Shown one piece after another: positions 15,933 through 28,530 of a stretch of DNA of 64,000 bases. Origin of the DNA: Cloeon dipterum (Eukaryota > Arthropoda > Insecta > Ephemeroptera > Baetidae); contig NC_088788.1 of NCBI RefSeq assembly GCF_949628265.1, forward strand, positions 11,408,001 to 11,472,000, in the 5' to 3' direction. The notes beneath the pieces were generated by a model that saw nothing but the letters and a program-made list of their open reading frames with translations, was not told where the DNA came from and did no database searches. Position numbers and translations under genes: made by a program. The number at the start of each line of letters is the position of its first letter. Positions within the stretch are counted from its first letter, which is position 1.

Positions 15933-16315
15933 CAGGGTTGCAATTGCTTACCACCCGGTTTTTTTTCATCACTGGTTTTTAACGGGTCTTACCACTCAAA
16001 TTTTACCAATTTCTTACGCAAGAAATGAATTTATTCCATTTTTCCCCTGTGAAATTTTAAAATTTGTGGTCAGAGTGGTCCAAATTTTCTACCATTGTGC
16101 AGATACTTTATTTTAAACTGCCATTTTTCTGCCTCGATTTCTCCAAAAATTTATCTCTGACAATTTTTCAAGTCGAGATCATTCATATAAGCTATTATAT
16201 TTGAAATTAAAAGGGTGAAAATATTGCCTGCAAGAACTGGTAAAAATTGAAAAAAAAACGTTTTTTACCACTGCACTACATTTTTTAAAAATGCAGATTT
16301 TTTGCAACCCTGAAT
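15933..16315. mobile_element. hAT-like MITE, copy 1
   Basis: The element opens with CAGGGTTGCAA (15933-15943) and ends with its exact inverse TTGCAACCCTG (16302-16312). Identical 8-base direct repeats AAGAATAC flank it at 15925-15932 and 16316-16323. Three extra bases (AAT) separate the right inverted repeat from its flank. The interior is AT-rich and encodes no transposase. An 8-base target duplication and CAGGG ends are typical of the hAT superfamily. Copy 2 at 22330-22694 matches along the full length. Confidence 0.85.
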
Positions 16316-16439
16316 AAGAATACTCGCCAAAGCATTTCACGGTTGAACAAATTATTCATCATTCATCATCAAAATATTTCGTAATATGCACGCTTTTTTA
16401 TTGCCTCGAGGTGTTCGCTGAAAACAGGGCATTTTTATT

Positions 16440-16879
16440 TAGCGGCGACGTGAGAGCTATCGGGCAAGTGTGTCAAATTGGCGGCGGCGACCCGGGAGAG
16501 CGGCGAGGGCGAGAGCAGAGTGCGCCGAACCGCTTCCTGCTGCTCTCCAAGACGCGCGGCTGCACAATGGGAGAGAGCAGAAGAGAGGTCGGCAATCTTG
16601 CCATTATCACGCGAGGAGGAACAATGGTGTTACCGGCGGAGGGCTGACACAATTCACGCCCGTTTGCAAAATCGATGGGGGGCAGGTGGCGGGCGGTGAT
16701 CAGCACCGCACAGTCTCATAATTATTGTGCGCCTGCCGGGATGCTGTGCCGCATTCTCGGGCGCAGCGCCGGCGCAACATCTTGTGTGCGAGCGAGGCGA
16801 GCCGCCAGGCCGCACTCCGACGACGGTCACCCGCGCAATCAGTCGTCCGCATCCGCAGGGTCGGCCTGGGCATGCAGCC
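16440..16879 (+). promoter_or_regulatory. GC-rich promoter / 5' UTR of the neprilysin-like gene
   Basis: Base composition shifts sharply from AT-rich to GC-rich near 16,440 and stays so through the first coding exon to about 17,065. CG dinucleotides are dense. This is where transcription most likely starts. The frame of the coding exon stays open upstream of the ATG, but only with a non-ATG codon. Confidence 0.55.
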
Positions 16880-19800
16880 ATGAAGGGGGACGCCGCTCCC
16901 GCGGGCCAGGCCGCGCCGCCGCCGCCCGCCCCCGAGCAGCAGAGCTCGGTGCGCAGCCAGAACTCGAGGCTCGGCCTGCTGGTGGACACGGCCGCAACCG
17001 CCCCCGACGACGACCTGCCCGAGCAGCATGTCCGGGTGCAGCCGTCGCCGAGCCGCAAGCCACGGTCAGTTGCCCCCGTTCAGTTGATGCCAATTGTCAT
17101 CGCGCTCAATTTCGACACTTTATTATTTCGTGTCGGTGCATCTCGTGTCAATCAGTTTGTTTATTTATTCTCTTCTGCCTGCTCGTCAAGCTGAATTTTC
17201 TAGGTTGGATTGTATATCTGCGAATTAATTGTCTTGCCTTAGCTACGGATTATCTGAGTTTCTGCTATTAAAGTTTATTTAAAATTCCAGTGTATGTTCT
17301 AACTGACATTTTAATTGCTTTTTTCCTTGTAATTTTAATCCGCATATACAAAACCATCATTGATTTTTAGAGCAGGACAAGTTCTTTTATTTTTGCAAAT
17401 TGTAAAATTAAATTTGTTTATCAGGTCTATTAATTTTTTTTACTAAATAAATTAAAAAAAATTCCGAACATTTAATCAGAACATACGAAAAAGTGAAACG
17501 AAGCACGGAAAATCGTTTTTAACGGCGGGTGAGGCTATCTCATCTACAGGTTGCTGCAGTGATGATTTTTATTTGCAGGTTTGACAGAACAAATCAGCTG
17601 TTGTGCAGTGGAAGCGCAAAGGAAAATCGTTCACTTTTGATACCCATCCTGATTTATATAGAGGTGTTAGATTTTATTTAACAAAATATTTTTAAGCTCT
17701 GGGTAGACAGCAAAAACATATCTTTACGAAATATATGATAATTTGTGATTTCACAATGATACTTTATCGTCCTTTTCACCAAAAACCAAACTAAGCCTCC
17801 AAAATGCGGTAGAAAACTTTCGATTTATTTTCCTGTCAAACTGTTCATATTTTTGGCCTGGGAAAAAAATTTGAAAAGCTAGTGCTCCAATTAATTATGT
17901 TATTAATTTTAATGATTTCCTTTCCCATTTTTTTAAATTAACTTCCAGGCCGTACAAGAAGTTAGTAGTAAAATTTCCAATTCAATCTAAGGATATTTTC
18001 TTTATTTTAAAAATAGTTTTCCTTTGCGTTTGTTTAATGTGTTTTTCTCTAGAAGCAGGAGAAGGTTTAAAAAAAGACTTTAATTTATGTGAAGCCTAGT
18101 AGAGATTAGTTAATATTAAAAAAATCATCTATGCCAGCTCAATTTTTTTATTGTAGCCAATTTAGACGGGGTTAAACAGTTTTTAGATGCTTTTAGACGG
18201 TTCTGGCAGTTGTAGACGGTCTGAGACGGTTTAAATTAATGGTTTTAATGATTTAAAATTGCACGATTCGTGCTCATTTGATGGTCTCACAAAAATTGGA
18301 AGGTCAGAAAACAAAATAGTTGATCGTTTAAATTTTGACAGCCCTATTCATATTGTTTCTATTTTTAGCTTCAAATTTAATGTTTTTCTTTTATTGAAAT
18401 AGCACTTTGCTTTGAACTTATCAAAAATCAGTGTCGTAATTCCGGATTTAACCCTTGGGGAAGCTACAGTGTAATTAATTTTTAACAAAATTGGACAAGC
18501 ACTGTTTTTTCTCAAAGATCTCCGCAGTTTTGAGCTTCTTCGCATTCAACATTAAAAAAAGCGGTGCCACCTGCTAGCATCAATTCAGACGATCCGTATT
18601 TTCAGTGTTTTTATTTTCTAATCTCGCCTCATCACGCACCCTCGTTCGCGGTGACGAGCAAAAAGCCCCGCTGGCCGTATACGAACACTTGTTGGGCTGC
18701 ATTTACACACATCAGCGGCGGTGGCGGCAGCAACAAATTTCGTCCGCGCGACGAAAGAACACACACGATTCTCTTTTATCTGCTTTTTCCTGACGCACTG
18801 CCAGCTCTTTAATCTTTTCAGCTCGTTTTGACGCACGAGAGAAAAAGAACACATGCGAGAGCACAACTTTTGAATTTTAATACCGTGCGGTGGTGCTGCG
18901 GGCCGCGCGCGCGACACGAGCTGTTTTGACGTTTGAGCCCACGCGTACGTGCGCACCCCGCCACCGCCTGCCCGCCCGCCCGCCTTTTTGCGCTCGCGGA
19001 AATGTTCTCCCTTTCGACTTTTCGGAAGCGTATTGCGGCAGGGAGGAAACTCATCAGACTGTGAATTGCCCGGAAAGCCTATTTGGGCGCGCTGTCAATC
19101 AGCAGAAAAGAGCAGCCAGAACATTCGTGCAGGTTCAAACGATTGGCGTGCCAATTTCCCCCCACAATAAACCCCAAATTGCTTAGAAAAAAGGTATAGA
19201 TTAAAGAAATTTGGTATGGAAAGGAGAGAGAATAAGATATAAATTCATGGATCAGAATTAGCCGTGCTGCAAAATTGAATTGTTACGAAAATGTTTTCAG
19301 TATGTATATAAGGGACAGAAAGTATTCACTTTTTGCCATTATTGCTGCACTTTTTAAATTTCGCTTTGATTAGAAGAGATTAGCAAAGCCTATATAGTGG
19401 CTTGTAGAGTTCAAATCTGGTTTATTTCTGTCCTCGGGTGATTACTTCCGGTTTAACACAATTAGGGGTTGTAAATTTTGGCCGGATTGTATCTCAACAG
19501 GAAAATCATACGTCATTAATCCAAATTTCAAGACAATTTGAAATTTTTTTCAAGGAAAAATATACTAAAATTTATGTGAAATAAAAAACTGAAAATATAT
19601 ATATTTATTTTTCCTAGATGCCAATGAAGGCTGAAGCTGGTTTATTTTTCGACGTATTATTTGAAAGCAAAAATTAGTTAGAACGGAACTTGAGTTACAA
19701 TTAGCAGCCGAACTAGTTGAGCAGGACATTGCTGAATTAAATCGAATCAAATTTAATTTCTCTTCAATATTATAAAACAATTAATGTATTCATCTTCTCT

Positions 19801-22800
19801 GAATTTTAATTTGATTTCCAGCATATGCAAGAATTTATTTTTCCATCTCCCTTTTGAAAATCAAATGCAATAAAATGTTTCGCAGTTTGAAAATCTCATT
19901 CCAAAGAGTATTAGGAAAGGCTGACCGCAGTAAGTTGTCGGTCCTTATACTCGTGCACCAGGGAAATCAGCCGGGGCATCATGTGTACACTCAAGTGTTG
20001 ATCGCGCACGGCCATGAAGTGCCGAGAGCGAATTTACGAGATGCCTTGGGTGAATATTATAATTGGACGGAGGGAGACGCGACACTCGCTCACTCACTCA
20101 CTCAGTGTCTTTTAAATTATGGACGCGTCGCAGCGCAGGGGATTAGATTAGCAAATCAAATTGACGTCGCCGCCCGGCACCGCACCGCAGCACGGCCGAG
20201 CGCTGGAATTAGCAATTTGGCGCACCGTTGAAAGAGCAAGCAGCAGCAGCAGCAGCACTTTGCTAATCTGCGCGCGTGTTGAATTACTCACGCCCTGTTT
20301 CTCTGTGCCCTTCTGCTTGCTCCTGGACGATGGGCAACGCCGGGTTTAATCGTCCTGCATAGCCGCAGTGAGTGGAATTATTGCTCGGGCGGGAAATCTG
20401 TGCTCTCTCGCTCTGTTAATTTTTAATCAAGTAAAGTGCAGGTGTTTAGTGTTTCCCAGGGCTATTTTTTGTAAGCTGAAGGGATTTTTTTGAGTTCTGC
20501 TGAACGCGAAGGGTTTTGGGAGTAAATTAAAAATTGCAGATTTTTTCTTGAGCGAATGAAAAATATTATTGAAAAAAGAGATTCACTCAAAGCATGTTGC
20601 ATTCTTTACCAGGAAAATGAAAGAAAAAACAGTTAAAAAAACAGGGCTTAAAATCGAAAAGGTTTCAACAGGTGGTTTAAACTTTTTTAAATAATGTGAA
20701 AATCAGGCTTTCAACTGTTTAATTTTAGCGTAACTGATTTGTAAAAAATCGATTGTTTCATCCAGCAGATGATGCAAATTTAATTTCTAGTAAAATTCAT
20801 GAAACTAAATATTTCCTCTGCAAATCCTGCATATTTATTTTAAAATTAGAGTCCAGTTTTGTTTTGAAATTGCAATGATCCATCGACGGTTTTAAAATCC
20901 TACGGTAAAACCACATGGGTAAACACAAAAATGAGATAAATCGGTATATGTGCTACATTATCAAAGAAAATCAGTCGCATAATAAACCTACATACCTCTT
21001 TATGAAATATTAAAAATTAATCTCCTATTAAAAAAATTGATTTACATTTAAAAGTTGCAGGCTATCTAATTGGGCATCGTTTTTCACATCATTGGAACTT
21101 GAGACATTTTCTTATATTTTCTTTTATCGCCGAGCGGCCCGTTTCTCCAGTTTTCACTCCGATTATCCAGTATTAAAATTTTCCAGTAAACTTCGTTATT
21201 TTGACACCGCTATACCACCCTAACCACATTCCAAAAATTAGGGTTCTATTCTAACAAGAATTTAAAAATTGCGGACAGTATTAAATCTCTCATGAAAACC
21301 CTTTTGACGGCCAAATTAAACGATTTCTGCGAACCCATTACAATAACACTCTCCATAAAACAGAAAGGAAAAAAAACGACGCGTCGCCTGCAGACTGCAG
21401 ACCCGGAGGAGAAGATAGAGACCGCGCCGGATCTGGTGTGCAGTCGCAGCATGAATTAATCACTGACCGACGAGGGCGTCCATTATTCAGCTCCCCGCGG
21501 GCAATAAATCGCGGAGGCCGGCGGCGCTGCTGCAAGCAATAAATTGCCAACCGAGCGCAACTAGTTAGTGTGTATATTTATTTCGGCACTCCAACTGCTG
21601 CGCGGCTTGAATTGCTTGATCGCCGTCGGCTGCGCGGCTCGAAAATCCACACTCACACGCTCTAATACAAACAGCATGGGCCGCACAAGAGAGGCAATTC
21701 ACGCGATTGTGCAAATGTAATTGCGGCGTTCAATGGACGTGACGCACAATGACATACACGTACGGTCTAATTGTGCGCGGCCGACCGACACAATGCGCCG
21801 CAGCTTTATTTGCTGACCAATCAAAGCTGTATCCTAGCCTGATTGGCACTTTCGCACAATCAGTCTTTAATAGTTTATAGGAACACAGACCAGACCCGTT
21901 TACTCGCTGAGGACTCTTCTATAATAGACTGTTTTTATGACTAGTCAATTCGAGGGCGAGGGTGTTGATAACAAAATGAGTCAACCCAGTTTAAAATTAA
22001 TGATTTGGAATCCTTATTTTTTTCAGCTCAACCAAAATTATATTTTTATGATACACATCATATTTAGCTGAAAATAATAGGTTTATGGTCGTTTTTGGTT
22101 TGGATTGGAGACACTAAAGCTCGTGATTCTGCCCCCGCAACGGGGTCTTTTTTTATTGAAACGCTAGACATTCGTCCCATGAAATTAATTCACAAATGCT
22201 GGAAAGGTACGAGTCGGAAAGCTTTCGCAATTCTCCCAAATCCGAAAGGACTAGTCATTGCATTGCAAGAGAATCAAATAAATGTAGGTGCAAATAAGCC
22301 TGTATTCGACCCCAAACTTCGCATTTCTCCAGGGTTGCATTTGCTTACCACCCGGTTTTTTACACCACTGGCTTTTAACGGTTTTTACCAATTTCTTACA
22401 CAAGAATTGCAAGAAATGAATTTATTCAATTTTTCTTCTGTGAAAATCTAAACTTTCGGTCGGAGTGTTCAAAATTTCCTCTTATATTTTCTTTTAAATT
22501 GCCATTTTGAGGCCTCAATTTCTCCAAAAATTGTTCTCTGACAATTTTTCAAATCGAGATTGTAAGCTCAAAATTAGTAAATTATTGAAAAATAAGTTTC
22601 CATTGCCTGCAAGAAACCGGTAAAAATTGAAGAAAATCGCATTTTACCACTGCACTGCATTTTTTTAAAAAAATGCCTGTTTTTCGCAAACCTACATTTC
22701 TCACATTGTAATATACACGCAAAGTACGTGCTCAAATATGCGAGCCAACGGTTTGGTTAATTTGATGGAGCTGCGAATGATAGTTTAAAATGATCAAATT

Positions 22801-25800
22801 TCTGGCATGCACCAAATTTTAATGCAGAAACGGCATTTTTTCCAAATCTTCGTCTACTTTTACGAACAAAACCATTATTAAAACTAATGAGCCAGCACAT
22901 TTAATGTAATGATTAATGCTCCTTGCGCCGTGTACAAAATTTGGTTTCCCCAGAAGGAAAGCAGTTAAAAACTTCCCCTCCCTGCACGTTTTTCACCGTT
23001 GGAAAGCGAATTTAGTGCGCACCCAAATTGGACGGGCAGGGAGACAATAAATCTTCTGGTCTATTCAAAAAGCAATAAAGTGCGCCTGGCGAGCTTTATT
23101 ACTGCGAAAGTTGCGCAAACAAATATTTGCCGGTGGCGGCAGCGCCGGCAAGTGAGCGGAGCGGAATTAAAAAGCAATTAGTGCGCGGTGACCCAACCCC
23201 TGCTGGGGGCAAAGGGACGAGCGAGATTGAGAGCGCGCGAAATGAGCAGCACGCGGAGATGGGTCAACGAGATTAAAATTAACGCCGCACACACACACAC
23301 ACACAGAATGGAGTCAACGCAGCGCGTGGTGAGCACCGCGGACGCGCGCGAAGAGAGGGCTGCTCGTTTGGCATCGATCTCCGGTTGCCCCAGTGCCACA
23401 CAGCTTCCCCTGACAACGTACCACCCTCGAAACGCGTCTTTTCGCGCGTTCCGTTCCATCGCCCCCCCTTCCTCCGAATTTGGAAAATCCCACAGGCCGT
23501 TTGCGCCAAACCTGCCTGCTGTCTCAATACATTGAAACGAATGAGCCTCTCGAGGAGCGCGGATGCTGCATTGCGCCCTCGCTATCGACGACCACTCGCA
23601 AAAATATGAGCGGTAATCGAGTTAAAAAGTTTGCGGCCGCATATAATTTGGTGATCCTCGCCTCTCAGAGTGATGAATGGGACACCTTGATGAATATTTA
23701 TGACTGTAGCGGTGCCAGCTTTTTGTTGATATTTTAGGTGTTCTTGAAGAAAATTTTTACAGTTTTTCTAGCGATTTCAGATGATTTTGGGCTCTAATAA
23801 TGGATTTGGACGATTTTAGTGTATTTCAAATTGCGTGATTTACAATTATTTGGTGCTAACACGCAAATTTGGCGTGTACAGAAAATTTTGAATCGTTCAT
23901 CATGACTCTTTTCACTAAATTATTTAATAATTTATTTTTGTTGCAGGATTAAGACGAAAAAGCTGCAGGCAATAGCTCTCGGACTGTTCGCCACCAGCGT
24001 AACACTCGCAATCATGGCTTTAGGTATTGTAACAAAAATTAAAATCTAATGAAATCTAAGTTAAAATCAAATCTTTCATCATTAATATATAAATGGAGCG
24101 CAAAGTTGATACAAGCTCGATTGATTAGCCTATATGCATCAAATTAAATTATTTGTCAAAATACCTTTCTGTCGGTGAACAATATTTCTGGCTGAAAATA
24201 TAATCAGAAAAGTTGGTTGCCTTCACTGGAACAATTTCTTAGTTTCCACTGCTTGAAATGAAATTCCATGCGGAGATGCTCAGCATTTTCAGCTATCTCC
24301 AATTTTGGGTCAAAATCAAATTAAGAAATAAAACGGAGAGCAAAATAGAGGAAACTATGCAATCCGCTCGGCTTGCGTGCCCAGCACGTTGCCTAACCAC
24401 GAACTTGCAGGCGTTTGGCAGGTCCAGGTGAACGACGGCGGGGACGAAGGCGCCGGCGACGGAGTGTGCGAGCAGCCGGCGTGCGTGCTGGCTGCGGCCC
24501 GGATGCTGCAACGGATGGACCTGAAGGCAGACCCTTGCCACGACTTTTACCAGTTCTCCTGCGGCAACTATCTCAGGAGTCAGGAGGTGCCTGATGACAA
24601 TTTCCATCGCTCCATGCTGCAGGAAATGCAAGAGGAGGTGCTCGCCGTAATAAAAAGTGCGCACCTCAGAAATCATCATTAATTAATTTGATCAAATGTT
24701 TCCATTCTCTTTTTCTTCAGAGCTCATCGAACAACCTCCCGTGGAGGACGAAAACGAGGCGATTAGGAAAGCGAGGAAACTGTACGCGTCGTGCATGGAT
24801 CGCAGTGAGACATTTTTTACAATTTTCTCGAGCAGAGGAATAAATTAAAACACTCCGAACAGATTTCCGCACCTCCCACTACAAGCAGTACGAAGATTTG
24901 CCCGTGTTCGCTCTTCTCTCCGCCGGAGAATTGGGCCCTTGGCCCTTGTTGCGGAAAGTCCCGTGGGACCCTAATGAATTCCAGCTGCACCGGCTTCTCG
25001 GCGAGTTGGCCGTGTACCAGGTGCACACGATCCTCGAGATGTACGTCACGCCTGATGAGAAGAACGCGAGCCAGTACACGTTGCAGGTGAATTGAAATTG
25101 AATTCTAATTTGAAAAAAGTTTTATCCGTGATCATCAGCGGGCTAAATTAATTTATCATTTCTTAAAAAAATTATAAATACAATTTTGTTGGCTTTTTTT
25201 GCTTCATCTTCATGAAAAAATGTAGATATAATTTATTTTTAAAGCATGACGAGTGGAAAAATCATGAATAAAATACAAGCAAAAGATGAAATTGAGTTGC
25301 AGTTTGAGAAGTATGTGTCAAAAGTCCATTTAATATATTTGTCAATTCGTTTTTTCCGATTGGTAGTTGGAGACACATCTTGTAAAACTTCTTCCTTGAC
25401 TTTAGATTTTTTAATCTGAGCCATTTTTTAAGTACGGCAGATTCAATTAAAAAACGTCTGGTTTTGTCCTCTTCGAAAAATTTAGTTCTACAAGGGGCAG
25501 CCAGCGATCGAGACCGCCTACTACCTGAATTCAAGCAACCCTGATTACGTGCGTTACCTGAGGTCGTACCGTCGCCTGCTTCGAGAGTCTGTCCTTCTCC
25601 TGACCCAGGGTAACCAGGATTCCCTGAAGGACGCCGAAGACATTCTCAACTTCGAGAGCAGCTTTGCGAACGTGACCGAGACAACAAAGTGCGCCCCGTT
25701 GCTGATCAACGGAACGGAAGACCCGAACGCGGAGGAACTCAGCAGAATGACGCTGGTTGAGCTCCAAGAGGCCGCACCAGAGGTATTCCCAAGCGATTTT

Positions 25801-28530
25801 TACTACACGTATTTTTAAAAATGTCGAGTTCACAGCTCCAGTGGCTGTCGATGCTGAATCACACGTTCAGTCGGCTGGACGTCGACCTTCCTGTCCCTGT
25901 GTCCGAGCTGACCATCACGTTCAGATGCAGGGGATACCTGCCTGACCTTGTCCGCCTCTTGGAGACTGCAGACTCCAGGTAAAATCAATCCCCTTGGGTC
26001 GCCAGAATTGTCTGGAGGATTCCAAACTTTTCCAAAAGTAGAGAATTTGTTTCGACTTTGAGATTTATTATAAAAAATTAAGTCAGTTTTTGTATGAAAA
26101 TTTCCGGACCCTTTGAACAAATTCCATATCACCTATTTCGGACAAAGTACGCGTCCCCATCACCTTTGATCGAGAGATTTTAACCAAAATCTTGTGCAGG
26201 ACGGTTGCCAACTACCTGATTTGGCGGTTTCTGTTCAAATTCATGCCCTACCTCGGGAACAAGTTTCTGCAGATCTGGATAGAATTCCGGAAGGACGTTC
26301 CCGACGCGAACGAGGACAAGCTCTACCTCTCAAGGTTCGCACTCTGCCAATAAAGACACGATTATATTCGAGTGTGCATTTTGGCAGGTGGAAGCAATGT
26401 GCCAATATTGTGAACGAGGGTCTCGGACTGGCGGTTGGCAGCCTCTACGTCAAGTCCCCCTACTTCAAAGCTGTGGATAAAAAGGTTTGTTATATGAACC
26501 TTTTTTGTTGGAAACTGGCTGTAAATTTCGACCTGCTTAGGCTTTGAAAATGGTAAAGTACCTGAAAAAGGCTTTTCGAAGCGTAATCAACGCAGAAGAC
26601 TGGCTTGAAGAAGCGAAAAAGAAGGAAGTTGTAGAGAAGGTGAGTGTTCGACCTGACCGTCGACGGCTGTTTTTAATTTTTAATTCTAGCTAGATACCAT
26701 GGGAAACAAAGTTGGTTATCCGAAGTACATTGAGGATCCAGAAGCTTTGTCCGCCGAGTACAAAGAGGTGCAAATTTTCAAAATAAATCGTATCTCAGTT
26801 TATCCGCTTATTTTGAAATTCCAGCTCAACTTGTCAGACGGTAACTTTTTGCAAAACATGTTGACTTTGAAAAAGCATGAGGTCTGGAAGGAGCTGCGAA
26901 AGCTGTCGAGGCCTGTGGACAAAGCAAAGTAACGCTTTTCGCGTGTAATTCGCTCCTCTCATTTCTCCACCCTGATTCCAGGGAATGGCTCATTCAGCCG
27001 CTGACGGTGAACGCCTTTCACAACCCCACCACCAATGAAATAAGTAGGAATTATTTTTAGGCGAGAAAATTACCTAAAATTGTATTTTAGTTTTCCCCTT
27101 GGGAATTCTGCGGCATCCCATGTTCAACCTGGATTACCCGATGTAAGAAAATGAATGTTTTCACTGAAAAATTTCAATATTTCTTTAATTCAGGTATCTG
27201 AATTTCGCAAATATCGGAGTTGTGATCGGTCATGAAATCACTCACGGATTTGACAACCACGGTGAGGACGTAAATATTTCAGACTTAGGATTTAAACTGT
27301 TTTATCCTTAGGCAAAAGGTACGACAAAAACGGCAACATGACAAACTGGTTCACCGAAGAAATGACAGCACGCTTTCGGGAGAAGGCCATTTGCTTCGCC
27401 GAGCAGTACTCGGAGTTTCCCCTCGAGATGGTTGGCAAAAACGTGAGTACAAGGTCGTAAAATTTAATATTTCATCTTATCTAAAATGGTTGCACGCTCA
27501 GGTGGACGGAAACGAGACCCTCGGGGACAACATCTGCGACAACGCGGGACTCAGGCACAGCTGGCTTGCGTACAAAGAGTGGATCCGAGACCACGGACTT
27601 GAACCCGGACTCCCTGGAATTCCCTACTCGGTCGACGAAATATTTTTCATAAATTACGGGCAGGTGAGAATGTGATCTAATTTTTATTTATCTTCGACAC
27701 AAGTAAATTATAAAATTGTCGTTTATTTTTTCCTTTGTCAGCAAACTTATATGTAAAATATAAGAAAAATTGGTTCTCTATTTTACGGTTAAAAATTTGG
27801 TTTTGCCTTCTTCTAAATACACCAACAATAATTGGTTTCTTAAAATTTTTTAACGAGGTCTTTTTTTCTTCAAGCAAACAAACGTCATATTTATTGCTCA
27901 CTCAGCTATAGCTTTGTCAATAAAGTTGAAACGTTTTTGAAGGAGTGAGTTAGGGGTTGATGAGGGAGGGTGTGTAACACCGTTTTTTAGGTGATTTCAA
28001 ACATTCAGGGCCATCTGCGGTGCACTAGCGCTATACACAAATTAATTAATTAATCAAGACAAAGGTTGATTTAAAAAAATCTAAAATCCGGGCAAGTACT
28101 AAAAATTATATTGAAAATCCTTTGAGTCAACACCACCAAAATGTGTGAAAATAAAGACATTGATTCGACGGGAAAAGTTTTGCCAAATTAATTAAAATTT
28201 TGCTGAGACTGCGCCCTCATGAAAAATGTCTGCCGGAATTTAAATTCATCATAAAAATTAAACCTTATTTTACATTTTAAATTTAAGGTTAAACAAAATC
28301 CGATTTTTTTCTGGTTAGGTTTGCTATAGTAAATGCTGGACTTTTTGTTTTAGATTTGGTGTGAAGTTTTGAACAAAGAGGGCTTCGAGCAGTACACGCG
28401 TGACATGCACAGTCCAGGGAGGTACCGGACACTGGGCGTGCTGCAGAACAACGTGGACTTTGCCCGAACTTTCCGGTGTCCGGTGGGCAGCCCGATGAAC
28501 CCGCACCACAAGTGCCGCCTTTGGAGTTGA
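16880..28530 (+). CDS. Neprilysin-like M13 metallopeptidase, type II membrane protein
   Basis: Eighteen coding exons (16880-17064, 23947-24023, 24411-24656, 24721-24804, 24863-25086, 25486-25782, 25836-25978, 26200-26334, 26388-26484, 26541-26639, 26690-26767, 26825-26928, 26982-27043, 27091-27142, 27194-27261, 27312-27442, 27502-27663, 28354-28530) total 2421 nt, or 806 residues. Family members cleave peptides at the cell surface. The order is: Pro-rich cytosolic tail (1 to about 65), signal-anchor helix (about 68-88), then the M13 ectodomain starting with [14 protein letters not shown] and [14 protein letters not shown]. Active-site marks are [16 protein letters not shown] (641-645, two zinc His plus catalytic Glu) and HSPGRYR near the C-terminal CRLWS. 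The third zinc ligand, Glu in GENIADNGG, is Asp703 here (GDNICDNAG). The ATG has good context (GCAGCCATGA). Intron 1 is 6.9 kb. Confidence 0.95.
18163..18226 (+). repeat. Clustered TAGACGG motif
   Basis: TAGACGG occurs at 18163, 18194 and 18213, with a GAGACGG close behind, all on one strand within about 65 bases of AT-rich intron. The meaning is unknown. Confidence 0.6.
20241..20257 (+). repeat. (CAG)n microsatellite
   Basis: Five CAG units plus CA inside intron 1 of the neprilysin-like gene. Confidence 0.9.
22330..22694. mobile_element. hAT-like MITE, copy 2
   Basis: Same orientation and internal sequence as copy 1, for example TTGCTTACCACCCGG near the left end and TTTACCACTGCACT near the right. 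The left end CAGGGTTGCAT is intact. The right end GCAAACCTA is mutated. Perfect 8-base repeats CATTTCTC at 22322-22329 and 22695-22702 touch both ends directly. It has no coding capacity and lies in intron 1 of the neprilysin-like gene. Confidence 0.87.
23288..23305 (+). repeat. (CA)9 microsatellite
   Basis: Nine uninterrupted CA units in a GC-rich part of intron 1. Confidence 0.9.
24024..24410 (+). other. Neprilysin-like gene intron 2
   Basis: A 387-base intron. Nothing recognisable is in it apart from the splice sites. Confidence 0.7.
25087..25485 (+). other. Neprilysin-like gene intron 5
   Basis: A 399-base AT-rich intron in which I see no feature. Confidence 0.7.
27664..28353 (+). other. 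Neprilysin-like gene intron 17
   Basis: A 690-base AT-rich intron before the last exon. I see no gene or repeat in it. Confidence 0.7.

Larger units (their letters stand above)
17065..23946 (+). other. Long first intron of the neprilysin-like gene
   Basis: This 6.9 kb intron separates the cytosolic-tail exon from the membrane-anchor exon. Mostly AT-rich DNA is interrupted by GC-rich patches near 18,640-19,110, 19,960-20,350, 21,360-21,830 and 23,100-23,600. It contains MITE copy 2, a (CA)9 run and a (CAG)5 run. ORFs on both strands in the GC-rich patches overlap each other and match no family. The patches could be enhancers or alternative first exons. Confidence 0.6.

Noticed and set aside
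15901..16116. 71-codon ORF and a similar ORF at 22,095-22,451
   Set aside because: Most of each lies inside the two MITE copies. Their resemblance comes from the shared repeat, not from a protein family.
16727..16879. In-frame upstream extension of the neprilysin-like protein
   Set aside because: The frame is open but contains no ATG before 16,880. The ATG at 16,880 has good context and gives a normal cytosolic tail length.
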